Shown piece after piece: positions 1 to 8,575 of a stretch of DNA of 18,474 bases. The notes beneath the pieces were generated by a model that was given only the letters and a program-made list of their open reading frames with translations, ran no database searches and had not been told where the DNA came from. Made by a program: the position numbers and the translations under genes. Where the stretch lies: the NCBI GenBank assembly GCA_964463485.1, contig CAYXDO010000200.1, positions 1 through 18,474 of the forward strand, written 5' to 3'. The first letter of the stretch is position 1. Every line of letters starts with the position of its first letter. This DNA is from CAYXDO01 sp964463485 (GTDB lineage Bacteria; Myxococcota; Kuafuiibacteriia; Kuafuiibacteriales; Kuafuiibacteriaceae).

Positions 1-2
1 TC

Positions 3-182
3 GGAGCTCCAGTGAGCGGCTCCGAGTTCACGATCGTTCGGCCTGCGTCGGGTTCCGGCGGCGGCGCTCCACCCGACGAGGGCTGTAGCTGTCAGGCCTC
101 CAAACCCGGACGAAGCGTGACTGGACAGACGCTTTTCACCCTGCTGGGAGTCTTCATCATCCTTCGCAAACGGCGACGTTGA
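3..182 (+). CDS. 3' end of a MYXO-CTERM-tailed surface protein (partial)
   Basis: Only the last 59 codons are in the window; the gene begins before base 1. The readable frame ends in a Gly/Ser/Pro-rich linker, then EGCSCQASKPG, a hydrophobic stretch TLFTLLGVFIIL, and the basic end RKRRR before TGA. That order (Gly-Cys-x-Cys, one transmembrane helix, Arg-rich tail) matches the MYXO-CTERM sorting signal, which in myxobacteria is thought to be processed by a rhombosortase-like or myxosortase enzyme and to lead to surface display. What the rest of the protein does cannot be seen. The tail is the clearest taxonomic marker in the window. The helix and basic end are clear; the family assignment is from memory of the motif. 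Confidence 0.75.
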   Translation, partial: GAPVSGSEFTIVRPASGSGGGAPPDEGCSCQASKPGRSVTGQTLFTLLGVFIILRKRRR

Positions 183-286
183 CGTTCGAGAGGAAGTGAC
201 TACCGGTCGCCCGCGAGTTAGCAAACGGCGCGCCCCAGCCCGAATACGTCGGCGACGCGCGAGCCAACACAGGAGCAGAACGAATT

Positions 287-2206
<1,920 letters not shown>

Positions 2207-2210
2207 CCCT

Positions 2211-2360
2211 ACCCTGGGAGCGCAGGCATCTTGCCTGCGCCTAAGCTTCGCGGACCCCAGAGCGCAGTAAGCGAACCCTGGGAGCGCAGGCATCTTGCCT
2301 GCGCCTAAGCTTCGCGGAACCCTGCGAGCGCACGCATCCCAGGCAGGCGAGCTTCGCAGA
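2211..2360. repeat. Palindromic intergenic repeat: two perfect 44-bp copies and one degenerate copy
   Basis: Two identical 44-bp copies lie at 2211-2254 and 2275-2318, 64 bases apart start to start. A third, degraded copy follows directly at about 2319-2360. Each perfect copy contains a hairpin (2220-2240 and 2284-2304) with the stem GCGCAGGCA, loop TCT and stem TGCCTGCGC. Read as protein, this repeat gives the nonsense strings AGKMPALPG and RRQDACAP. I remember these from spurious ORFs in many unrelated bacterial genomes, which suggests a widespread REP-like element. It sits between dnaK and lipA and may stop or stabilise the dnaK transcript, but no T-tract follows the hairpins. Confidence 0.85.
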
Positions 2361-2440
2361 CCGCCCGGAACAACCTGGCCCGTCCGTCCTCCGTCTTCAG
2401 CCCGCTTGCTCGATCGCTTCACGGGCGCTACACCGCCGTC

Positions 2441-3373
2441 GTGGGCCCTTTTCTGCCCCTCGTGGGCGAATCTCAACGACCCAAGAAGCCAGACTGGCTG
2501 AAGGTGCGCGCACCGGGCGGTCCGCACTTCAATTCCATGCGATCCCGAGCGCGACGGCTCTCGCTGGCCACCGTCTGCGAGGAGGCGCGGTGCCCCAACA
2601 TCGGCGAGTGTTGGCACGGCGGCACGGCGACCTTCATGTTGATGGGCGACACCTGCACTCGCGGCTGCCGCTTCTGCGCGGTCGACACCGCCCGCAAACC
2701 CACGGCGATCGATCCAAACGAGGTCACTCATCTCGCCGAGGCGGTCGACGAGCTCGAGCTCGGGTACGTCGTAGTCACTTCCGTCAATCGCGACGATCTG
2801 CCGGACGGCGGCGCGACTCATCTGAAGGCCTGCCTGGAAGCGGTTCACGCCCGCACGCCCCGCGTACTGATCGAGCTTCTCATGCCGGACTTCGACGGCT
2901 CCACGAATTCCATCGACCTGATTTCCACGGCTCCGCTCGCCGTGGCGGCTCACAACGTCGAAACTGTCGAGCGACTCACCCCTCGAGTCCGCGACCCACG
3001 CGCAGGCTACGCAAAGAGCCTCGCGGTGCTCGAGCGACTCAAGAGCAATCGACCCGACCGACTCGTGAAGAGCTCCGTGATGCTCGGCCTCGGCGAAACG
3101 GAACGAGAGGTCGGTCAGACGCTCCGAGACCTTCGCAACGTCGGCACCGACATACTGACCCTCGGCCAGTACCTTCGACCATCACCGTGGCACCTGGCGG
3201 TCGAGCGATTCGTGACTCCGTCCGAGTTCGATCGGTTGGCCGACGAAGCTCGAGGGCTGGGCTTCGAATACGTGGCCTCCGGTCCCCTCGTGAGATCATC
3301 CTATCGCGCGGGCGAGCTATACGTGGAGAAGCGACTGCGCGCCAAGGCCAACTCACTCTCACGCGAGGGCTGA
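2441..3373 (+). CDS. lipA: Lipoyl synthase LipA (radical SAM)
   Basis: LipA inserts two sulfur atoms into the octanoyl group carried by lipoyl domains of 2-oxoacid dehydrogenases and GcvH. The 310-residue protein has the auxiliary-cluster motif CEEARCPNIGEC (C46, C51, C57), the radical SAM motif CTRGCRFC (C72, C76, C79), and the C-terminal RSSY (286-289), whose serine ligates the auxiliary cluster in characterised LipA. The N-terminal PDWLKVRAPGG is typical. The start is uncertain: GTG at 2441 is used here, but an in-frame GTG at 2462 would remove seven residues and still keep the conserved region; neither has a good Shine-Dalgarno. The next gene starts 1 bp after the stop, so the two probably share a transcript. 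No lipB is in the window. Confidence 0.97.
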   Translation: MGPFLPLVGESQRPKKPDWLKVRAPGGPHFNSMRSRARRLSLATVCEEARCPNIGECWHGGTATFMLMGDTCTRGCRFCAVDTARKPTAIDPNEVTHLAEAVDELELGYVVVTSVNRDDLPDGGATHLKACLEAVHARTPRVLIELLMPDFDGSTNSIDLISTAPLAVAAHNVETVERLTPRVRDPRAGYAKSLAVLERLKSNRPDRLVKSSVMLGLGETEREVGQTLRDLRNVGTDILTLGQYLRPSPWHLAVERFVTPSEFDRLADEARGLGFEYVASGPLVRSSYRAGELYVEKRLRAKANSLSREG

Positions 3374-3374
3374 C

Positions 3375-4262
3375 ATGCAACCCATCCTCGAAACGGGTCC
3401 GGACTTCGAAGCAACTCATCCCCTGCGGAGAGCCGAAGGAGTGCTCCCGACCGGCCGACTCGTCCGAGTTGCCTCGGCCGCTCTGTGCGCACGAGCCCTC
3501 GAGGACGCGCTCGCCGAGCTCCCCGACTTGCCTCCGCGCGTCACAGGCGTCGACGTCGTCGCTGCAATCGCCGCGTCCGCGCTCGATCCGACCGATTGGA
3601 TCCTCTTGGGTCCCCGCCAACTCTCGGCAGCGCTCTACCGCGGCGTTCCGACCGACGCGGCAATTGCTTCCTTTTTCACGACCCATCGCGATCCTCAGCT
3701 TGGGCACGTCCCGCCCGGCCACACTCCCGATCGAGAGCGGCGCATCGTACCGGCGTACTCGTCGACGGGCGCGTTCCTCACTCATGCCACGGGAATCGGT
3801 TGGGCCATGCGTCTCGCGAAGTCTCAGGAAGTGACCCTCTGTTTCTTCGATCCCAAGCGCGCCAGCGAGGCCGACGTACATACCGGCCTGAACTTCGCTG
3901 GCGTGTTCGAGGCACGCACGATCTTCGTGACGATTTCACTCCCCGACGCGCCGCTGTCCTTCGCACGGCGTGGGGTCGCCTACGGCATCAACGCGATCCG
4001 GGTAGATGGCGCAGATGTGAACGCGGTCGCCGAGGCTACCGCCGAGGCAGCTCTGGGCGCCCGCTCCGGCTCCGGCGCCTCGATCGTCGACGTCGTATTG
4101 TCCAGTGACCCGCTCGATTCACTGAGGCGATCGCTCGGCGAGACCGAGCTCGAGGCGATCCGCGTGCGAATCAGCGGAGCCGTCGAGATGGCGTTGGCAG
4201 CCGGCCGCGTCGAGCCGCCCCTCGCTCCTGAGAGCGTCACCGAGGCCCTCTTCGGAAGATAG
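3375..4262 (+). CDS. Degenerate 2-oxoacid dehydrogenase E1-alpha-like protein (likely pseudoenzyme)
   Basis: The 295-residue protein aligns by eye with the E1-alpha subunit of branched-chain/pyruvate dehydrogenases. DWILLGPRQLSAALYRGVP (74-92), SEADVHTGLNFAGVF (164-178) and YGINAIRVDGADVNAV (203-218) match conserved E1-alpha segments. The catalytic features are missing. The GDG/GEG start of the thiamine diphosphate motif reads FDP (158-160), the following NN reads TISLP (186-190), and the C-terminal loop with the catalytic GHH/GHS...DD...YR is absent. At 295 residues it is shorter than typical members (about 320-400). The frame is intact and looks like its neighbours, so it is probably a maintained protein, not a decaying gene. 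GAGG lies 7-8 bases before the ATG, and it follows lipA by 1 bp. Its role is unknown; it might be a structural or regulatory partner of a lipoate-dependent complex. Confidence 0.8.
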   Translation: MQPILETGPDFEATHPLRRAEGVLPTGRLVRVASAALCARALEDALAELPDLPPRVTGVDVVAAIAASALDPTDWILLGPRQLSAALYRGVPTDAAIASFFTTHRDPQLGHVPPGHTPDRERRIVPAYSSTGAFLTHATGIGWAMRLAKSQEVTLCFFDPKRASEADVHTGLNFAGVFEARTIFVTISLPDAPLSFARRGVAYGINAIRVDGADVNAVAEATAEAALGARSGSGASIVDVVLSSDPLDSLRRSLGETELEAIRVRISGAVEMALAAGRVEPPLAPESVTEALFGR

Positions 4263-4428
4263 CCGCCGAGCCCAGGGTCGCGCTCGGACGCACGAAAACT
4301 CGCGTCATATCTTGTCCGGACTTCGCGGCCCGACCTTCGCCGTGACCGAATGTCGCACCGTATGATTGCGACTCGCGAAGATGCGCGGCGTCAACTAACG
4401 CTTCGCGCCCGCATGCTACGAGCCCGCC

Positions 4429-4623
4429 ATGACTCGCGAGGAGCTGATGGGTCGACTCGAGGAGCTGTCGGACGAGAAATTCGAAGACCTGGCCCCGTAC
4501 CTGGAAGCTGGACTCGCCGCGCTCACCACGGGAACACTCGACGTTTCGATCACGGTGAAGAGCAAGCGGGCTCGTGGAGCCGAGCCTCCGGTCGAGGCTC
4601 GACCGAATAAGGCGTGGGCTTAG
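4429..4623 (+). CDS. Small hypothetical protein, 64 residues
   Basis: This short ORF encodes an N-terminal acidic amphipathic segment (EELMGRLEELSDEKFEDLAPYL) followed by a basic tail rich in Lys, Arg and Pro. I recognise no family. The helical heptad-like pattern and the change of charge look more protein-like than the arginine-rich shadow ORFs around it. There is no convincing Shine-Dalgarno before the ATG, and it lies 166 bp after the preceding gene. Its TAG stop coincides with the first base of the inverted-repeat element that follows. It could be a chance ORF. Confidence 0.4.
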   Translation: MTREELMGRLEELSDEKFEDLAPYLEAGLAALTTGTLDVSITVKSKRARGAEPPVEARPNKAWA

Positions 4624-4903
4624 GGCCCGTTCATAGGTGATCGGGCACGGGCACGGGCACGGCATTTTCGGGACCTCGGCGCCTGTCGAGGAGATCAACG
4701 ACGGTCCGCGCCACGAGCGAACCACCTCAGGAACCCAAGCCGTCTCTCGATGAGTGAGACCCTGGCTAGCCAGCCAGTAGCGTCGAAATTCGGCGCGGCT
4801 CTGCGAGGACTTCGTGCCCGTGCCCGTGCCCGTGCCCGTGCCCGTGCCCGTGCCCGATCCTGAGGCAGGATTAGGATTAGGCAGGATTAACATTAACGGG
4901 CCC
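4623..4903. repeat. Inverted-repeat element with GGGCAC/GTGCCC hexamer arrays (MITE-like candidate)
   Basis: The ends are exact inverted repeats: GGGCCCGTT at 4623-4631 and AACGGGCCC at 4895-4903. Inside each end lies a hexamer array in matching inverted orientation: three GGGCAC units at 4643-4660 and seven GTGCCC units at 4814-4855. Both arrays are bordered on the outer side by GATC (4640-4643 and 4855-4858). The right arm also carries short AGGATTAGGATTAGG-like repeats (4866-4888). The centre (about 4663-4810) shows no recognisable gene. The element exactly fills the space between the TAG of the small ORF and the TGA of the minus-strand lipoprotein gene. It may be a non-autonomous mobile element or a structured 3' region shared by the two transcripts. 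Confidence 0.6.
4814..4855. repeat. Hexanucleotide microsatellite (GTGCCC)x7
   Basis: There are seven perfect tandem copies of GTGCCC, with no interruption, in the convergent intergenic region. The reverse complement GGGCAC occurs three times at 4643-4660, so the two arrays could pair in a long hairpin. Length polymorphism by slippage would be expected. Confidence 0.95.
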
Positions 4904-7900
4904 TCAGATATCTCTCGGCCGACACGCGCAGAGGCTCGCCGAACACATCTCACTCGCCAGGCACCCGCCGCAATCCGGACGACAGACACAGGCGCAAAGA
5001 GACACGTCTGCGGTGTGCGTCACCGAGCACCCGAGCGCTTCGGCGCTGCAAACACATCCACACGCAGCCGCGTCCCACGCATACCCGGGCGAGCATGTCG
5101 CACTCACTTCGCACACGCAAGCGCACGTGTCCAAGTCACAACGAGCTCCCTGCGGACATGATCCACAGGAAAGGCAGGGCACCGGGTCGCTCGACGACGA
5201 CCGGTCGGTCCAAGCTCGATACGAGACCGAGATCGACGACCCGCTGCCGGCCGGACGACAATCTCCGAAGAAGGCGATTCTCCTCGTCCTCGCGTCGTAG
5301 TCGAACCCATTCGTTCGGCTGCGAGGAACGTCGTCGACCGGGCACGAACCCACCGTGCTCCCGGCCTGCATGGACACTCGGATGGTGGAAGGGATGGCGT
5401 CCGCGTCCAGCTCGTAGGGACTGGCCGCCCCGATGCCGGCGTCCACGATCGCCGCCACCGTCGGTCCGATCGACGTCAGATCTCGCAACGAGCCGATGAG
5501 CCCGCCGAAACGATTGATGAGACCGCGAATCACTCGTGGGTTGCGCTGAGTCTCTCCACAGGTCCCACCCTCCGGACAAATGATTCCTCCCATACTCACG
5601 GAGTGCAACGGCAGAGCGCGGAAGAACGCCTCGTACCCATCCATCCCGCTCTCCGCGTCGGCATTTCCGAACTGCTGGTCGTCGGCATCTCCGAGAAAAA
5701 TGACGAGCAGATCGGATCCGCTTCGAATCTTTGCAGGATCCGGCGTTGGCGAAGGAGGCATGAAGCTAGCGTGACCCGCCGCGGGGTCGGTGAGAATCAG
5801 CTGAAGGCTGTGGGCAGCCTCTTCGCGAGCTACGTTGCAGGCCCCGCCAGCGCCAACCCAGCTTGGAGAGCCCTGCGTGAACCAGCCGGCGAACGTAGGC
5901 AGGTCAGACGTGAATACGCGGCACTGACTCTCTGTGGTATCGGAGCAGGTCTCATTGGTGCACCCGGCGCGCGGCGCGTAGAAGCCGCTCGTGACCACCG
6001 CCGTGCGCCAATCGACGGCCGCGTTCGAAAGTCGACTCACGAGCGCGAGAGCAGCCTCGGCCACGGCGTTCTGCTCGTCTCCCATCGAGGCCGAATTATC
6101 AACGGCCCAAACGATCTCGAGCGCGCTGAAGGCTTCGGAACGAAAACGCTGACAGCGCGCCTCGAGCTCGTCCGCGCTCTGTCCCAAACCGAGCCCCTCC
6201 GTAAGATCGGCCAGCGCAAATCCGGCGGCCTCCGAAGCGTCGATGGGCGCGATCGCAAAGAGCACGACCGCGGTCGCGGAGCTCCTCCGCGTATATTGGA
6301 CGAAGACTCGCAAAGAACCGCCCGAGGAGATGTCGGTGGTCGGATCGAGCGCTCCGGTGGCGCCGGGAAAATAAGCGGTCACGAGCTCGGCGGCGATCGT
6401 GCGCGGCCCACGAGCGACACCGAGCTCGTAGGTCGCACTCACCGCTGGGTACCCATCCCAGGTCGTGAACGAGCGCGTGATCGGCGTCGTCAGCGTACCG
6501 AGCGCACTCACGCGAGCCTGACCAAGAGCCTCCTCGGCCAGCGCGTCTACACCCTCTGCAGGTTTGGTGAGCGTAAGGAACACGACCCCCAATTCGGCAT
6601 TGAAACCCGTTTGGCCTACGACCGTCTGGGCCGAACGAATGACGGAAGTCTCCAGGAACGCATTGGGGCTCCGATCCGCGGTCAGCACCTGTTGATCGGG
6701 CACGACGGCCCGGTGCCGATGCAGCCTCACGAGCCCAGAAGCGCTGCAGGCCGTACTCACCGTAGGGTCACTCGCGACGTCGAGCGGGTCGGTCGGATCC
6801 AACTCATCGGCACCCACGGCTCCGTCTCCGTTCGAGTCTTCGGCTCCGTCAGCCACGCCGTCTCCGTCGGTGTCGGGGCGGCTAGGATCGCTTTGCGTCG
6901 TCGGATCCGCGTCGGCGACGAAGCCCACGCATCCCGGATCGGGCGCCGCGGTCACGCCCGTCTCGATGCCGTCGAGCACTCCGTCCGAGTCTGAGTCTGG
7001 ATTCGTCGGATCGGTACCCATGGTGGACTCACCGATGAAGTTGCCCGCGCTCGGGCCGTCGACCAGCCCGTCGCAATCGCTGTCGATGCGATCAGGGTCC
7101 GACTCACCGGAGTCGACGTGCCCGTTTCCATCCAGATCCTCGCCTCGCACGCACACTCCACTCACGGACGAAGGCCCATCGCACAGCCCATCTGCGTCTC
7201 GATCGGGGTTACCAGGTGCGGCGTCGAGAGCGTCCGTGACTCCGTCTCCGTCGGCGTCCGCGCCGACTCCTGCTCGGTAGGGCTCTGGATCGAGCCCGGC
7301 GCAGTCGGGGCTCACGTCTGACGGCCCGTCGCACAACCCATCCGCGTCGGTATCTGGGTCGGTTGGATCCGTTTCGCCGCTCGGATCGAAAACTCCGTCC
7401 CGATTCGCGTCCTCGTCTCCGTCAGGGAGCCCATCTCGATCGGAGTCCGCGGTCGTCGGCGAGGTTCGGGTGGCCTGATCGCCATCGCCAACGTACCCAC
7501 AACTCACGTCGACGCTCGCGGTGCGACCCGCCTCGAGGCCGTCCGGCAACCCATCTCCGTCCGAGTCCGCGACCGCAGGGTCGGTGCGCGCGCTCCCCGG
7601 CCACACCACCGAGAACTCCTCCTGGTCGCTGAGTCCATCGCAATCCGAGTCTCGGCGGTCGTTGTCCGCTCGATTTGGGTCCGGAGCCACCAGGGCGTCA
7701 GGGCCGCCGTCAGCTCCCGACTCCGCGGCGCCGACGGGTCCTGAGTCGCCCAACGCGTCGATCGAACCTCCGTCCAAACTCGAAACGTCCTCCGCGGCGG
7801 AATCCACCCGCCCCTCGGGCACGTCCGAACAAGCGAGCGCGAGCGTAACGACGGTCCATGTCCCGAGCACGGCGCGGAGCTGCTTTCGAACGCATCGTAC

Positions 7901-7921
7901 CCACCAGTCCGGAGCTCTCAT
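4904..7921 (-). CDS. Large cell-surface lipoprotein with thrombospondin type 3 repeats and vWA domain
   Basis: The protein has 1005 residues from the ATG whose complement ends at 7921. This start puts a basic n-region (RKQLR) and a hydrophobic segment just before LALAC, with Cys31 as the likely lipidated residue; the lipobox is non-canonical because Ala, not Leu, is at -3. A Ser/Asp/Gly-rich linker follows. Residues 82-386 hold many DxDxDG-type calcium loops (such as DSDGDGLPDGLE and DTDGDGVADG) of the thrombospondin type 3 kind. Residues 602 to about 830 form a von Willebrand A-like domain with the metal-site motif DNSAS (608-612). The last 90 residues are Cys-rich (CACVC, CGCVC, CACVC, CAC), probably disulfide-knotted. 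It is likely an outer-surface adhesion or binding protein; the ligand is unknown. It stands alone on the minus strand. Confidence 0.88.
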   Translation of the reverse strand: MRAPDWWVRCVRKQLRAVLGTWTVVTLALACSDVPEGRVDSAAEDVSSLDGGSIDALGDSGPVGAAESGADGGPDALVAPDPNRADNDRRDSDCDGLSDQEEFSVVWPGSARTDPAVADSDGDGLPDGLEAGRTASVDVSCGYVGDGDQATRTSPTTADSDRDGLPDGDEDANRDGVFDPSGETDPTDPDTDADGLCDGPSDVSPDCAGLDPEPYRAGVGADADGDGVTDALDAAPGNPDRDADGLCDGPSSVSGVCVRGEDLDGNGHVDSGESDPDRIDSDCDGLVDGPSAGNFIGESTMGTDPTNPDSDSDGVLDGIETGVTAAPDPGCVGFVADADPTTQSDPSRPDTDGDGVADGAEDSNGDGAVGADELDPTDPLDVASDPTVSTACSASGLVRLHRHRAVVPDQQVLTADRSPNAFLETSVIRSAQTVVGQTGFNAELGVVFLTLTKPAEGVDALAEEALGQARVSALGTLTTPITRSFTTWDGYPAVSATYELGVARGPRTIAAELVTAYFPGATGALDPTTDISSGGSLRVFVQYTRRSSATAVVLFAIAPIDASEAAGFALADLTEGLGLGQSADELEARCQRFRSEAFSALEIVWAVDNSASMGDEQNAVAEAALALVSRLSNAAVDWRTAVVTSGFYAPRAGCTNETCSDTTESQCRVFTSDLPTFAGWFTQGSPSWVGAGGACNVAREEAAHSLQLILTDPAAGHASFMPPSPTPDPAKIRSGSDLLVIFLGDADDQQFGNADAESGMDGYEAFFRALPLHSVSMGGIICPEGGTCGETQRNPRVIRGLINRFGGLIGSLRDLTSIGPTVAAIVDAGIGAASPYELDADAIPSTIRVSMQAGSTVGSCPVDDVPRSRTNGFDYDARTRRIAFFGDCRPAGSGSSISVSYRAWTDRSSSSDPVPCLSCGSCPQGARCDLDTCACVCEVSATCSPGYAWDAAACGCVCSAEALGCSVTHTADVSLCACVCRPDCGGCLASEMCSASLCACRPRDI

Positions 7922-8134
7922 CGTCGAGACGATATCACCGCCACGAACGCGCGTCCCGCCAAACTCAATCGATCGAAGCCCCCAATTCGCGACGTCCGCT
8001 TCGATCCCAGGGCTGCGGCAATTCGCCCCTCGCCCTTCCTTCGCCCTGCCGGATCCAGCCAAGTCTGGGACTTCGACGCAGCTCGTGCTACGTCCGACGA
8101 AGCTCGGTGCGACCGATGCGCCCGGACGAGACAG
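7922..8134. other. Divergent intergenic region between lipoprotein gene and zinc-ribbon gene
   Basis: This 213-bp region separates two genes that point away from each other, so it should hold a promoter for each. I see no convincing sigma-70 boxes, operators or repeats in it. ORFs that cross it are arginine-rich shadows. Confidence 0.5.
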
Positions 8135-8575
8135 ATGAACCACACCGTGCCGGTTACGATCGAGGCTCTCCACGTGCGGCGGGAGCCGATTCGAGGAGAA
8201 GTGGAAGTCGGTCCCCTGCCCCGCAACAGGCGCGTGACTCGAGGCCTTCTCAGGCTCGCGATGCTGTGGGCCGCCGCGTTCGTGAGCATCTTCGTCCCGC
8301 TCCTTCACTTCGTCCTCGTCCCCTCGTTCCTCGTCTTGGGACCGATCTTCGCGTTCCTCGCCGCTCGCAACGCGGTCCTCGTGCCCGCCGGGACGGCCTT
8401 TGCATGTCCAAAGTGCGGAGACCGCGCGCGGCTCGATGACGATCAGGTCGGGTGGCCGGTGAGTACGGGCTGTAACTCCTGCGGCGTACTCATCGAAATC
8501 ACGCGCCGCGTAGAAGCCTCCAACGACGGGCCCGCGAGCTCCGCCGCGGCGACGAGGGATTCCGGATCCAAATAG
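8135..8575 (+). CDS. Small membrane protein with C-terminal zinc ribbon
   Basis: The protein has 146 residues. A hydrophilic N-terminus is followed by two closely spaced hydrophobic segments (about 41-60 and 62-78), probably a membrane hairpin, then a zinc-ribbon-like knuckle pair CPKC (91-94) and CNSC (113-116), and a Ser/Ala-rich tail. No specific family is recognised. Zinc ribbons of this kind bind metal and often mediate protein or nucleic-acid contacts. The paired CxxC spacing and the membrane helices make it a credible gene. Its last 133 bases overlap, tail to tail, the 3' end of the minus-strand oxidoreductase beta-gamma gene, and the second CxxC is encoded in that overlap. The Shine-Dalgarno before the ATG is weak. 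Confidence 0.72.
   Translation: MNHTVPVTIEALHVRREPIRGEVEVGPLPRNRRVTRGLLRLAMLWAAAFVSIFVPLLHFVLVPSFLVLGPIFAFLAARNAVLVPAGTAFACPKCGDRARLDDDQVGWPVSTGCNSCGVLIEITRRVEASNDGPASSAAATRDSGSK

Noticed and set aside
183..286. CIRCE heat-shock operator upstream of dnaK
   Set aside because: A GAGTTAGCAA near 215-224 loosely recalls half a CIRCE site, but there is no inverted partner at the right distance.
2220..2304. Rho-independent terminators after dnaK
   Set aside because: The two hairpins are strong but no T-tract follows either; they are better explained as repeat palindromes.
2211..2360. CRISPR array
   Set aside because: There are only two perfect copies with a short spacer, the unit is a palindrome, and no cas genes are present.
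4237..4989. Minus-strand ORF with GTGTGT and PCPCPC runs
   Set aside because: The runs are translated hexamer repeats; the rest is low-complexity shadow. A weak likeness to a transposase N-terminus in the centre was not strong enough to call.
5603..6994. 463-residue plus-strand ORF
   Set aside because: It is antisense to the vWA/TSP3 lipoprotein and has no recognisable domain.
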